A DNA stretch of 64,000 nucleotides from Hofstenia miamia (GCA_004352715.1 SCFE01000057.1:272562-336561); one strand, 5' to 3'; shown: positions 11,467 through 26,600, counted from the first letter of the stretch. Notes: generated by a model from the sequence alone, not told the origin. A program made the numbers and translations.

Positions 11467-11659
11467 ATGGCAGACGAATCGTTGTCGTTCCAGCAGTTGA
11501 CTCCTGAACCGATAGAGCCGTTGGATTTCAATGATTGTATCCCAGATTCACCTGAGTTTCGCTATAGAATCCGCAAACACGAAGCCATTCTCAATAATGC
11601 TGGCAATAAAATCAAAACCATAATCAAGGAGGCCACTGCTCTTCGCGAGCTAACTGCCA
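11467..11659 (+). CDS. RhoGAP exon 1 (start of BAR domain)
   Basis: Starts MADESLSFQQL and includes LDFNDCIPDSPEFRYRIRKHE, the GRAF N-terminal signature (compare DCCLDSPHFRETLKSHE in human GRAF1). The donor is GCCA then GTATGA, leaving phase 1. The ATG at 11467 was chosen because it is the first after the likely acceptor at 11449. The in-frame ATG at 11410 lies in probable intron. Confidence 0.88.
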
Positions 11660-14600
11660 GTATGATTTTAAGTAGTGTTGCTTAACTTAAATTAGTAAAT
11701 ATCGTAGATGAGTTATGAAAACTAGTTGACTAAAGTTAGAAGACGTCTTATATGTTCATTGATGTCAAATCATTATTTACAAAATATAATTTTTGTCCCA
11801 CGTCTGAATTGCACACCAGATTTAATATCATTGTGGAACTTCAAGTGTTTGATGATTCGTAAGCGTAAACGAATTTGGCGCGCTAGTGAGTTGCAAAACT
11901 TGATTTTTCACTGTAATTGCATACATATTTCTTCACATAATTTCTGTTTTAAAACCATATCATGAGATTAAGAAATAATAATTGTGTTTTGTATTTATAA
12001 TTTACAATTTGTGCTTACATTACATGTTGTATATTATAGTATGCATATACATATTATGTATATGCGTGTTTCCTGAAACCTTATATTTTAACTACAAAGG
12101 AACCATAGTTAAGCCTAGTTTTCTATTTATATATAATATTAGTTGGTAAGTAATTACTCAAAACATTCGATTTTCTTTCCGATAGCGTGTGTTTATTAAC
12201 AAAGTTTGGCTTAGATAAAATTAGTAGTTTTAGCGATTTAATATTTTAACTTATTAGTTATTTGAATATCGGCAGAGACAGAACTTTAAGCGCGTGTACG
12301 AATGACGTATTAAACGCTTTAAGCTGCGAAATTTCTTACTAACTTTGTCTACCGTGTTTGCTTGGCGGTGTAGTACGCAATTAATTGGTCAAACGTTATG
12401 CTTTGAAAGAAGCGCGTAAACAAATCTCTCAAAGAATGTGAAGTGCGTTTGAAAAGCTAATTCTTTATTTTAAGAATAATATACGTTCTAAATATAGAGC
12501 AGTAAACTCGAGCATTCTATTAAGTTAACTATATATTTAATAATGACGAATTTCAGTATAGATCACTGTTCAGGTATATCATCAATTTATCTTTTTGAAT
12601 CTTTTTTCACTTAAGTTTGTTAAACTTCAATGCACGTATTGCGACTTTTACCTTGCAGCAATCAATCTTAGGAAGTAATCAATAACACAATTATTACTCT
12701 GTATTTGTAGGTAATTTATTGTAATCGAACAGAGCGTATTTTTGGAAATTTATGTGAAATTTGTTTCCTGACTCCCCACTAAGGGAATTCATCAATGGTT
12801 TGTTCATGCGCTAATACTTGATTAATTTTGTTTCTGTCCAGGGCTGTACTCCCTAAGTAATTAAGAAGGGTGCTCTTATCATGAGTTTTGTATTTTTATG
12901 GTATATTTTGCCATAATTTATATTTTCAACAAATAAAATCCAAAACCTGAATATTAATATAAATTTAACAAGGTGTGCTGAGCCCCCTGAGCACCCCCTC
13001 GAGTACACCCCTGTTTCAGTTTTAATCATAAGACTTGATCCATGGTTAAATACACTTAGGCAATAAGATCCAAACGTATGTGGAAAAGTGATAATTGTGT
13101 GATTCTCAAATGTGAAGAATTTAGAATTAATTACTTCCTTCCTGTGCACATCCTTAACGGTAAACTATAGTTATCTGTAATCAGTAAGCACTGTTATATT
13201 CAGTCAATAATGATATTTAGCTAAGGTTTTTAATGCCGCATCCGCCAGTCAACAAATACTTTCTTTACTTTTATCCGAATGTTTTTACCTGAGAATGAAA
13301 ATTTCTTTGCCTCTGTTAAATTATTTAATAGTTTTCAATTAGTGTGAGTTCCTCTATCTGGCAGCCACACCAACTTGAACTTGTCAGATGAAGAGACAAT
13401 AAATATTTGCGTTCTCTGTATGCAGAGAGTTCTTTACTTTTTGTCCTTATAAATATATAGAAAGATTTTTTAATGGTATTTTATTCCTTCCATCATAAAA
13501 ATTCAGAAATGAAGTTTCACTAATTAGTAGAACTCCTTTCACTATTGAATAATAGTAGGTTTCATTAATTAATTATTCAAACATTTGACGGCTATTAGTA
13601 TCTATGTATATTTCAATTCGCCGACAACTATTTGGGGCATTATTTGTTGAGTAATTCATACTTTTCAGGAAACTAATATAATTCTTTCGAACTTCATCTG
13701 AGAATTTTTGAATGAGATCGCACAAGTATACCTCCAAAAGACGTAGTCAGCATTCGAATTTTGCAATATCAGGGAAATGGTGCAAAAATGATAATCTAAA
13801 ATAGCGTTAACAATTGCATGAGTTAATGCCTAACTTAACTAGAGAGGAATTAAGCACTCGTGGCCTTCTGAGTACAACACAGTGAAATACCTCACGAACA
13901 ATTTCCAAAGCGTGTTCGGAGAAACACAATTTTTACTACGAAATGAAATTTCGCTTTAGAATTTACTATGGCATTTGTACTAAGTGGAGCGAATAATTCA
14001 AGACCCCATAATGTGGAAAAATAATTATTATAATGATAATGATGTTCTTTTATTTTACCGTGTATTTTATCAATTTTAACAATAACCTGAAAAACGTGTA
14101 CGTTCATCACATTTCTATGCCATAATATATTTAAAGACGATGATTTATTGTATGTATATTGCTGCCAAATATATTTGCCAACTTCTTCGTTTTCGCTACG
14201 CACAATGTTTTAGACGTGAACATTTAATTTCTTAACTTTAAATCAAAAATTGCCAACTTAAGCTTGTCAGTGATTGGAATCCGGTTTTTTATTTAGTTTG
14301 CTGTGTATATCAATTTAATTTCAAGCAAACACGATAGTAAGCAGCCCAGTCAATCTAAATCACAGCTTTGGAATTCAAACAAAGTGTGTACTTCGTATTT
14401 AAAAGATTTATTGGAATTTAATATATTCAAAGATCTTGTAGCTATTGATGTCTAACATTTATTATTTCAGTAGATAAGCTCTATTTTTATAGCAGATCTT
14501 TGCCATTTCTGTTTTGGATTTACATGTATGTTAATGTAAACATATTGATCAATTTTCAATTCTGCATTTACACTTTCATATATATATATATATATAGTTG

Positions 14601-17600
14601 GCTGCAAAAAAAATGAGACTGAACACCTAGTTTTTCACGCTTTGTGGAAACGTATTGAGACGTTTTAGAGGAAAACTATAAAAATAAAAGACTACGAGAA
14701 TTTTTTGAACTTTAAAATGGTCAAACAAAAAAGTTAATTAATTAAACTGGTACTTCGTAATTATTTGAAAACACTTACCAAACAAATTGTTTTGCTTTGC
14801 AAAGTTTCTACTTGATTTCTTCGGAATGGAAACGTTGGAACAGTTTTACAACGCCTTTGCGACATCGCAAATTTCTCGATCAACGTATTTTCGTAAGCTG
14901 AAAAAAATTTGACAAGGAGAATCTCTCAAAAGAAGAAAAGGAAGTGGACGCCCTCGAAAAATTATTGGAAAATTCATTCAGAAAACAGTCGCAATTGCTC
15001 TCAAAAATCNNNNNNNNNNNNNNNNNNNNNNNNNNNNNNNNNNNNNNNNNNNNNNNNNNNNNNNNNNNNNNNNNNNNNNNNNNNNNNNNNNNNNNNNNNN
15101 NNNNNNNNNNNNNNNNNNNNNNNNNNNNNNNNNNNNNNCTGAAGCCGACATCTCTGTGCATGAAACCACAGTTCAGAGAACACTGAAAAAAAGTGGAGTC
15201 ACAAAAATTGGCAGAAAAAAATCGACTTCTGATTACAAAAGAACATCAAGAAAAAAGATTAAATTTCGTGAAAGATTGGAAAGACTACACTTTTGAAGAT
15301 ATTTGGATAACTGATGAGTGCGTATTTCAACTACACAGAAACAAAGTACAAGTGTGGTCGTCAAAGAAATGTCCAAGACCAACAAAAGCGGTTCCAAAGT
15401 TCGACCAAAAAATTATGGTTTGGGGAGCACTTTCCTATCGTGGGTTTTATTTGAATATTTTAGACGGAAAAGCCACAATCGACAGTCAAAGATATTGCCA
15501 AATTATATAGCTGAATTTTTGCCTTATGCTGATGCTTTATATGATGATGGATTTGTTACTCCAACAGGACGGAGCAGCCCCGCACACGTCCGCAAAGACA
15601 AAAAATTGGTTTTCTGAAAATAATATCCAGTTTTTGCAGTGGCCACCAAGTTCTGCTGATCTTTCTCCAATCGAAAACGTGTGGCAGACATTGAAAAATG
15701 ACGTTGAGAAGAAAAATCCGAAAAATATATCCGATTTAAAAAAAATCCAAGAAAGTCAACACATTTTGACATCTGAAATGAAGTCCAATTTAATGAAATC
15801 AGTTTCAGTTCGTATGAATAAAATTATTTCTACAGGAGGAAAATCTTACCTTTCTTGAGTTGTTACGTTTAGTAGTTCAAAAGTAATATGCCTTTTTTCT
15901 AGTCTCATTTTTTTTGCAGCCAACTATATATATATTAGAGCTGTGCGGTTACGGGCATTTCATGACCTTAACCTCTAACCGTTGGTTTTTTTCTAGTAAC
16001 TGTAACCACCCATAACCGACTTTTTTGTAAACCTAACCGCTGTAACCGCCCTAGATTTTTTAAGATGCAACACAAAATATTTAAGTATAATTTTCAACAA
16101 GAATGATAAAAATGTAAAGTCTTTCAAACAAAATTTATGGAAGGCTTCTTTCGACTGATCGAATAACAATCAGTTCATTGACGTGATATGTATAAAATGA
16201 GAAATATAGTACTGTATGTTAGGCAAGCAAACTTAATTAGCACGTGATCCCTTGTTCGCTGTTAGTAAATTAAGAAATACAAAATTAACAAATGAAATTA
16301 AATTAATCTTAACTCAATTTGCTTGTAAACGGAGTACGGTTACCCTACAATTATTAAGTGCCTGCGAATGACTGCGTTACTTGATATAAATGGTTTTTGT
16401 ATTTAAAATAATCTTTTAAGTGAGAACATTTGTTTAATCTAAGTGATAATGTTTATTGCCAATTTAGATCTAAAACACTGTTTAATAACCTTGCCTTTAA
16501 CGTTATTAAGATTACTAACTGGAAATATCTTTAGAATTGGAAACAGCGTGTGAAAAATTTGGGAAGGCATTATCAGAATTTCAGTTAGCCTCCGAAGGAT
16601 CAAAATTAACGGATAATGAAAAGGCCATTGGTAGGCGGGTTTTTAAATCTTCCTTATTTTGTTAAATTGTTTAGCAAAGGCCTTACAAGGTTTCTATGAT
16701 TCTTACCAACAAACAGAGGCTCAAAGAACTCATCTAGTAAGCTAGTACTTCCATTTGAAAACGTAGTATTGGTGTAGTTTTTGATATATTAATAATTATA
16801 GTATATAGATGTATCGTTAACCAATAACTGTTGATGTTATTAAATTAATGAAAGAAAGGCCTGTCAACTATCATTTCAATAAATGTGTGAAGTTTGCTTA
16901 CAATTTTAAATGCCATCCGTGCTATTGACTCATTAGTACTGAGGCTTTAACATAGCTTTTACGAATGTCTAGAAAGTGTTAAAAAATCTAATCAATTCCA
17001 TCTTAATTTTATAATCAGCATGGAATGGCTACCGAACGTAATATCAATCAATTCTAACTCTTTCATGTTAGTTATGAACAAAATATGTCATAAAAAATAA
17101 TTTTTTAGATAGGCTTTTCAATCCGAAAATTGTATATAAACATGCAATGTACTACGCAATATCAAATAAACACAACTCGAGTTGACTCGAAAACTGTTAA
17201 TGTTTAAATTTAGAGTTGAGTTGGGTCTGGTACTCGACTCTCCTCGACCCGATTTGAAATTTCGAGTACTCGCAGGGTTCAAATCCCAATTTTATGGAAA
17301 ATTTGGGGATTATCACGTGTACACCTTTTTATTGGCTTCTTTAGTTTATAAAATCAAATATATTTACAGTTATGTGATGAAAGATCACAGTTTGCATCTT
17401 TTAATCAATTTATTAACGAAAGTTTTACATCTTTTAAATATTCATCTTCAGCCTCACAATAGAGTTCAGGGTGGCTCGTTAATTCTTGCATCACATTAAG
17501 TGAAAAATTTNNNNNNNNNNNNNNNNNNNNNGATTATCACGTGTACACCTTTTTATTGGCTTCTTTAGTTTATAAAATCAAATATATTTACAGTTATGTG

Positions 17601-20600
17601 ATGAAAGATCACAGTTTGCATCTTTTAATCAATTTATTAACGAAAGTTTTACATCTTTTAAATATTCATCTTCAGCCTCACAATAGAGTTCAGGGTGGCT
17701 CGTTAATTCTTGCATCACATTAAGTGAAAAATTTAATAATCATAATGAAACACTAGGATTTCGATTTTTTATTATATTATACAAGAATTATGGGAATTTT
17801 ATTTCAGTTATATGTTTTGCTGTTGAAAAAGTATGGTTCTATGAGCTTTATTGAGAAAGTTTAAACACTTTGTTTACAGTTGAAATGGTTTGTTTCATGA
17901 AATTTGACTCATTCATGTTTTAGGTTCTATCGGGTTACAGCAGCTTAGTTGAAAATCTAGACAAGCTTCGTCAAACTAATATTAAAGGAACAAAAGTATG
18001 TATTGTATTGTAATAACTATAATTTATGTAAGATTTAGACATACCAGAAAAAGTTTGAAAAGCATAGCGAAAAATACTATACTAGTGTTGAAAAACTTAT
18101 ACAGTCTTCCAGTAAAAAGAAGGACCTTACTGCAGAGGTAAATGTGAATTTATTTTAATAGTTTTCACATTTTTACTCATGACATTTAATTTACTACAGT
18201 GCTGTGCAAATGAATTGAAACAGATATGAAAAAGATAAAAAACAAAATGATATATTTAAAATATCACTCACATTTAATAAGAAATAATTCCACCATTGGC
18301 CTGTATAACCTTTCTCACACGCTTTCGCATTGATGGCACTTGTGTTATCATGGTACAAGGTTTTGATAATGGTTGAAATAAGGTTTGACATAGTTCAGCA
18401 ATCATCTTTTGCGATCCTGCGTTTAACTATAGCCCACAAATTTTCGATTGAATTGATATCTCGCGAGTTCCCAGGCCAGAGTAGAACACTTAGACCAGTT
18501 GTTTGGAAGAATTTCATCATTTTTCTCGATGTATGGCACCTGGCAAGGTCTTGCTGAAAAATCGCTCCTCCATTTTGAAAGTCTCTTTCTACAGCAAGAA
18601 ACAAATAAGTTTGCAAGATATCCTTGCATTTATCGCTGTTCATCATTCCTTCGACTAGAATGAGTCGTCCTGAATCCGTAACAGTGAAACTTTTCCAAAA
18701 CATCTTTTTATGTGGATGTTTGGGGCTTGCTGAATTTGTCCATCTCGTAGAGGCTCGTTTGCCATGAATTTCAAAATGTGTTTCATCGGAAAATATGACA
18801 TTGATCCATTCAGCTATATTTCAGTATTTATGATTGCGTGCCCACTGAAGTCGTTTTCTATTCATGTGAGGTGTCAACAGTTATTTTTTTCAATCGCTTC
18901 CTGGCAATCCTGACAGCAGAAATAAGTCTACGACAGACTGTTCAAGAATCGATGTTTATTTTTGATGTTGATCAATCCCTAAGATCTTGGTTTGTCTTCT
19001 TTGGAATATTCTACTGATTTTAAACAAAAATGTGTAATCACGTGGTGTTGGCTTGCGTTTCCTTCCACAGTTTCCTTTCCTCTTTGTCCCAACGACTCCA
19101 GTATCCTTAAACGTCTTCACAAGACGTCCGGCGGTCGACTTTGTTACAGTTAAACGTTCGGACATCTGTCTAAAAGCCATATCAGTGTGTAAATTAAGAG
19201 ATATAATAGCTGCAAGCATATGTGGCGTAACATCCATAACTATTGATAGTGAGTACATACAGAATTCCTATCACTACATGTTACTGTGATTGCTCCTATT
19301 ACAAGAGGAAAACCTGAAATCACTGCTACCAGATATCACTAGAAAATAAATGTCAATCATTAGATTATTCTAGAACATTCTGCAAACATTAGAATTGAAT
19401 AACTATGTGTTACATTATATACCCAGTAATTTAGCAAGGCATTTGTTAAAGCAATTTTTAATTTCAATGTTGTCCCAATTAATTTGCACAGCACTGTAGT
19501 AAGGTATATATCAATGTATTACATATGTGGAGTCTTTCCAGTCGATGCACAGTGTCGCAAATGCCGAAAAAACGCCCAGAATTGTTTTTATTGAAAAAGG
19601 GACCTTCAATCTTGATGATTTTTTGCTTGCAGTCTTTTTTAGATAGTTCTTTAATTGATTAAACTCTTGATTAAATTGCACCCCTTTTTTTAAATCGCAC
19701 TCTACTGAAAATTCTGCTTTCGTTTCTGATTATTTTTTGTCTCATACTAATTTTTGGGAAACTTACATGAAACAAAATATAGGTTATATGCCTTCGTTCT
19801 ACATAATTATAGTCTATGTATATGTAACTTAATTGCATGTTTTCTGAAAATCTTAAATCAAATTTATATAAAGAATATTTTGCGTTTTGTACCTTTATCG
19901 TAAGCAAATTTTAGAATACTTATGTTAAATATATAACATTTATGAGTTTATATAGTATGGACCAACACAGCGTGCTAGATCTAAATGAAGTAAACACGGG
20001 AAAAATAAGACAAAGGTTTTACCATTCTTGATTTTAAAAACATCATCAAGAAAGAAGAAAAAATGTCTAAATAAACTAGTAGCCTGTATAAAGAAAATAA
20101 TAAAATTTGCAAAGTTCGCAAATAATTATTTTTAAACAAAAATAACAAACAAAAACAAAATTAAGTATTCAAAATTTTAAAACTCTAGCTATAGAAAATA
20201 ATGATCTACATATAAAATTCAGCTAGAAAGTGTTATGCATCTTCGTCTTCATCTTCCCTATTCCTATTAATTATAAGGCTTCATCCAACTTGGGAAGCTC
20301 TTTTTTTCTCGGTTTGGACTCTTTCCTGCTGCTAATAAAAGGGTCGCTTAAAACCAAGAGGTGTTGGATCTGATATCGTATTGTGACCTTCCTAGACGTC
20401 TTTCTTGCATGGTACAAGCGAGCATATTTCGCACATATTCATTCATGCACTCTTGTGTCTCCTAAGAATAAGGTCCTATTGGCAGAAGATGGCTTGAAAT
20501 TACGTCCGCTCCATGAATAAGGACTTTGTGCACATTTGGAGGCATCTTAAACTAGGAGTATTTGTTGCAGTAATTCTCTGCAGTCTTGTTTGAAAATGTT

Positions 20601-23600
20601 CAGTCTATTTCTTTGTTGGAGCCAAGAACTTGAGGATTTATGTAAAACCGTTTAATTAAGTCTTCATCAATTCGAGTTATCTTGGAAAATTCGGTGAAAT
20701 TTTGAAATACCTTCCTTGCCGTATTTCCTTCATGGTTATTGCCTGGGCCTACCTTTGGTTTATCAACAACCAAAGCCAATTTATTCTTAAACTTTTTTTA
20801 AATTGGACTTTTTCGGCTTTGCACACTTTCTTTATCTTCTTTAGATTTCGCTCGGAAGCAAAGGCGTGCAAATTTGTCCAAGATGTTTTTCCATGCCATA
20901 AAAATAGAAAGGTCATACTATTAAAATTAAAGCAAAAGTCACCGAAAATCGATACTATTTGGATATATCAATTTTAGCCTCCATAAAATTTAATACAATT
21001 TCAGCCCTTGTTATTTAAATGTTCGCAAAAAATATTTAATGTACGTTTTTAAGCTTATTTTTCTTGATAATATATTAGGAATTATCTATGTTACCTAGAA
21101 ATAGCATAAAGACGAAAAATACGTACTAAAGCAATTATATACTAGTTTTATTAGCAGCAATTTTTAGAATGAATTCATGGTGTAATAGCGCTATTCAATT
21201 TAACGCGTGTCTACGTATGATATTTCATGCTAAGATTTTGTTTTTTTTGAAAGAATAAAATACATTCCTATTAAGTGCACGCTTTTAGCATTCTTGTATA
21301 AAAATTTTGTTTTGTTACGTAAAAATTCATTTTTTTAATTTTGGCCGTTTTTTCACTATTTGCGACAATGTGCGTTGGTTTGCTAAGACCTGATTAATTG
21401 TTATTTATTGTGACAGATTACTCTGTTCTATGCGATTTAAGACTAAGCTAGAACTGATTATGCAATGTATCTAAGGTAAATTACCATTAATGCCAAGATT
21501 CCCATTGGTGTAATAATGTAATTGGAAAAGGTGTAAGGGCTTGCTATAGGGTAATCCACCTTCTTCTTTGAATTCTCAACTTCATCATTAAATTTCGATT
21601 GAATTTTACTGTATATTATCATTGTTAATATTTAAAGATCGGACCCATCTCCGCCCACCCCCCTAATCAAAGTCCAAGTTTTTTAAAAATCTTGAAATTC
21701 AGTTTTGGCTATAAATGTATTGGTACCTTTTTTGTACTAATTGATTTAATCCAAAAATATATTTGCAAAAAAATAGGTTGTAAGTCAAACTCAGCAAATT
21801 TTGCTTAGCAAAAGGCCCTAGCAACGAAGGTACCTTTGTTTTTTCGTTTATTGCTCTTAAATAGATACAATAAGGCAACTTAATTGAATCTCTTAACATA
21901 GAGATATATTTTGGCTATCAGAAAAACCATTCACTTAATATAATATCATTAAAAAATGTGATTTTTAAAATAAGTTTTTTACGAATTTTGAAATTTTCAA
22001 AAGTAATTACTCTAAGGATTTTCAATGGACTTGGCTGATTTTTCAAGTTGTGTTCCCCTATGTATTATCTAGGTCCTGAAGTAGGATCTAAGCAAAAATC
22101 TACACAGTGGCTGTCAAGCCAACAAAAAACAGAAAAGTTTTACAAAAATGTAACAACTTTAAAAAATAACCATAAATATGTAACCAAAGATTATTTTGCT
22201 TAGATCTTAGTTTAGGACCTAGATTATGGCTAATGGATTAATCTGCAAAAAGATTTTTGAGCTATATATACACATTTTGTTGACATCTTTTTTTGAAAAT
22301 TGCTTTTTCAGGCAAAATTTTGATTATTTTTTTGCAAATTAAATCAAGGTCAAGGTCATATCATTATACATTCAAATTTTTCTTAGACCAAGACCTATCA
22401 TAGTTTAAGAAATGGCTTGATTAGGGGGGTAGGTCCCACCTCAAGAACTGAAATTTTTTAACTTTAAAAAATTGCTATATTGATATTAAAAGTATTTTAG
22501 TATAAAGCATTGAAGTCTGACTATGAGCATTTCCTACCTTCTTCAATGGAATATGTCCTAAAATTGCAAGAAGCCCAAGAACGAACGAAAATTGAATATG
22601 TCGAACAAGTATATTTTATAGTTTCTTTCATGTTTTAAACATTTATCTTTAGATATTGGTGTTTATGCGTGTTTATGTGTCGTCATACTATACAGGTAAT
22701 GTGAAGACATTCGAAAATAATTAGGTTAATTTTTTAGGTTACATGTATAATGAGAAGAACGTGACCCTATTGAAGCAGTTTGAAAGCGATATTGCACCTG
22801 TAAGTTATTCAAGTTTCGTATGAAATCACAGCTAACCAATTTTCTCTGAATTCTAAAAAACGGAGATTTGTGAACTATATTTTGATTGAATCTAATAGTT
22901 TATAAATCATTGAGGGGTATTTACACTAAACTTTCCAATTTCAATCGTTTAATAGCAAAGTATGTCCTTCACCCTATTTAGGTTGGGCTTTTTTACATAC
23001 ATAGAGTTGTGGTAAGGCAAAATACCCCTCCCACTCATTTTCCGTTTTATTGACCCAATCAGTCCATAATTTTGCATGTGGTAAGCCTGAACATCAACTT
23101 TTGGAAAAAATAATCGTTATTCCAATGTGTGGCATTATGTTTGCTGACGTTAGCACTTTTGAGAGTTAGCCATGGAGTTTTTTGTAATTTTAGGTACACT
23201 CTACCACCAACTGAAACAGGCCCAACGCGAATTTTTTCTAAGTATGATCAAGGAAATATACCTTAGAGCATATACACACTCTTTGACAAGCCATAACCTC
23301 AAAATATAGGTCAATGGGACGGAATAAGATTACATTCAAAATCATCCAAAATTCGACCTGCATCCAACAAATTGCCCATTAAATTTCTTGAGGAAAGGAA
23401 TCGACCCAAGACTTTGTGAAAATAGGTAAAACTTAATTTGACGCGAGGAAAATTTTGGTTTGGTCTTCTGCTCATCTCAATTTTTCATAATAATCACATT
23501 TGTGTGAGGTGGTAAATTAGCCCCCTAACCTAAATAGGGTTAGTTTAATGGCATTTGCAATAAGAGGTATTATGACGCTTTGAATTGCGATTTTCCATTA

Positions 23601-26600
23601 ATCAGGCTGTTCTCAACAACGTAATATGCACAGACTTTTCAAAAAGAAAATTTAAAAAATTGAGATCTGTAGTTTTTGCCAACATTGTCGATTCTTGAAT
23701 GTTGTTTGGTATATGAGTTTTTGGGAAATATACTAGAAGTAATAAAAGTCCTTTAAAATGCATTTCTATGGACATCTATACCATTGTTGTGAAAATTTCT
23801 TTGTCTTGAGCTTGTACATTCTACGCTTGGTGGCATGTTGAAATTTTGTATTCATCTTGTTACAAATTTCAATTTTTTCTAAAACTCATTTTTAAGTATT
23901 ACTTTCCAACTTGAATTCTCTATATTTCGGAGTTAATGTCCATTTTTGGAAACAGCCTGTTGTATTTTAGCATTCAGAAAGTTGTTTTGCCATTACGCTG
24001 TCTGACCTGATGGAAATTATGTTCAAACAAGAGCATTAACTGTCCTATCTAAACCTCATTATAAATGATCTCTTTGAGCTTCCAAGTGTTTTCTGTAGTT
24101 GTTTTGCTTAATAAACTTTATTTTAGCAGAGAGATAGTTATCGTAGAAATATGTTTAGAATTTTTTGTGCACTATTGAATCTAGCAACAATTTATATTCA
24201 AAATTACTGCCCACTTTTGTTCCAAATATTTTTTGCTGCCAAATTTTGAAAATGAAGCCTGCCCATGATAGTTTTGATTGCTTTCGAGATGCCTATTCAA
24301 AATCTCTAGAAATCTGCAATCGCTTTCGAGATCTTCGGTAACAGAAACACACACATGGGCATACACAATCATGTTCAGTGATTCACAAAATCGGTGGTAG
24401 CCTCACGAAAAATTTTGGAAATATTGAAAAAAGTTGAACCTAAAATGCAATTCAGGGCCTTAGTTTTAACTTTTTTAACATTTTCCCGAAGATTTTTTTG
24501 ATTTAACGAATAAAAATCAATTGTGAAAACCTGACAGGGGGATTCACCATGTCGTGTTCCACTTTGCGTACGCCACTGCACACACACATAGCTTTGGCTC
24601 ATTACAAGCACAAGGTATAAATGTTTTATTAAATTTCTTTTAAGTTATTCTGTTTATTGTAATCTTTTTATTATTGATTAACTGTTCAATTTAAGGTTAC
24701 ATACTCTCTTTGTGTTAATGGATCTGAGGAAATGTTTCATTGACTATCTTGCGAAATTTAGACAAGTGAAATTTAATCATTTTTGGTTGTCTGTAATTTC
24801 CAGATTCAAAATTTTGGCCATTGCGTTGGTTGAATTTTCTAATAAATTTTACTTTTAGGTACGTTTATCCATTGAACGTTCATTTGAGCAGGGGCGCTCG
24901 ATCAAAGATGATTTCTTATCTAAGCCGTTCACTAATTTTAAACCTGGCACTCCCGAATACAAAGATGGGTATCTGTGGGTCGGTGAGAAAAGTATGTCAA
25001 TTATTCTACTTTATGCAGAAAATATAGAAATTGCTACACTAACAAAAAGTTGAAGAACAACAATAAAAGTAGAGCAGTGCGCACAAGGGAGCGCGGGCTC
25101 CTCAAATTTGAGTTTGTTGAATCAACCAACATGCAACTAATGAAAACCTGTATTTTAAGAAAGTTTGTTAACAAAGTTTATGAAAAATTTTTAGTAGAGT
25201 CACTGTTCTCTTACAGCATATGAAGAAAATATTTTTGCTAATATTATGGGCCCACCAAAAACATGCCTGGGAGTAACACTGGTTTAAAGCGAAATCATCT
25301 TAAAAAATTTATTGGACTATTAATAATTTTGTTACAAATTTTGTTCGTAGTGGTGTTGCGATATCCTATGGGCCGGACAAGAACTGTAATTAGTGGTTAG
25401 TACAGCATAAAAGAATGTACTTGACCTTACATCTTTCTCAAATTTTGATTCAATCGCCGTATGATGCATGAATTTAGAATCATCACTACAAAAGTACTTT
25501 TGTGTGTTTTATCAAAAGTCTCCGGATGTGAAAAAGTTTGACATGACGCCTTATTCCCAAACCCACCTTCATTCTGAATTAAAAGCTGTGAGTGTTTATT
25601 GCTAAATATTTTATTGGCTATTTATAGTTTTTAAAGGCTTTATTTGGTTTGAATGATTATTTTATTAGGCGACTAAATTTGAATAATTTTTTAGCTCATG
25701 CTAACTAGTTATCATATGAAGACAATTCAAAAGGTAAAATGTGATCATTTCATTTCCTATGTACCGTATGGTATCTCTAACTAAGAATTGTTTATATGCA
25801 CCTACAGAATGTATTAAATTTTTCCCCTTTATTACTTTTTTAGCTTGTTGAATTAAACGTTAAAGTTTGCAAGCAGTGACTTTCAACTTTATATCAAACA
25901 GTATGAACTTAGGTTAAGATGCAGTAATGTGTGTATAATATACAGGAAATCATTTTTCCATGAGTATTGGAGATGTTGGCATGTTGTTTGTTATGCAATG
26001 CATACTCGTTCCGTTATGATATTGACTTTGAAAAAAAACCGATCATGATCAATTCGTCTTACTGGATAACTATACATAACAACTCAGGAGTAACATTCAC
26101 TTTTAGAAGACATTACAGTAAAAAATTAGTGAAAGTTTAGATATAAAACATACATGCACACATAAATATCCAGTTGAAGTTATTAACACGTTGGAAAGTT
26201 TCATTCAGAACAAATGTGACATAAATATCATTACGTGTGTTGTTTCTGTTAAAATGTTTTTGTAGAAATCATATGTATATATAGTGGAGCCTGGTAATGC
26301 TTAAAAAATCTGTATTTTTAACATTAGAATGATTCTTAATGTACTATGTAATGTTCGGCAATTATAGTCTTGACATGTAAAACAAGACATTCGAATAAAA
26401 TTAATAAGCTTAATTCCATACATGGCTAACAGTTGAAATCTATACTTCAGTTTAAATGGGTGATCGTTGCACAACAAAGCCATTGAAAAATAAATTCTAA
26501 GCTCTGCAATGTAATAGTTAATTTGTAGTATTTATGTATTTTTAATGTCAACATGAACGCAGAGCCAGACTATTTACGAAGTGATGATTTAACTGTGGGA

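Larger units (their letters stand above)
11660..16534 (+). other. RhoGAP intron 1
   Basis: A 4.9-kb intron containing a hAT-type MITE (12839-13013) and a Tc1 element (14597-15924). A further hAT-like terminal sequence (AGAGCTGTGCGGTTACGGG) lies at about 15940-16060. The rest is AT-rich with no other feature seen. Confidence 0.75.
16737..17923 (+). other. RhoGAP intron 3
   Basis: AT-rich. It contains hAT-end-like sequence near 17170-17285 (repeated CTCGA motifs with CAGGGTTCAAATCC) and the gap-flanking duplication at 17308-17734. The open frames at 17182-17723 are artefacts of that duplicated block. Confidence 0.6.

Noticed and set aside
17182-17723. Two open frames encoding the same 60-residue peptide
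   Set aside because: Both come from the 203-bp block duplicated around an assembly gap. No family match and low-complexity composition.
22691-22740. Alternative acceptor ATTAG at 22720-22724 for RhoGAP exon 8
   Set aside because: It would put a stop or wrong phase ahead of GYMYNEKN. The TTTTTAG at 22737 keeps phase and family alignment.
24240-24595. hAT-like terminus GCGTACGCCACTG near 24570
   Set aside because: No matching left end or 8-bp duplication was found, so an element could not be delimited.
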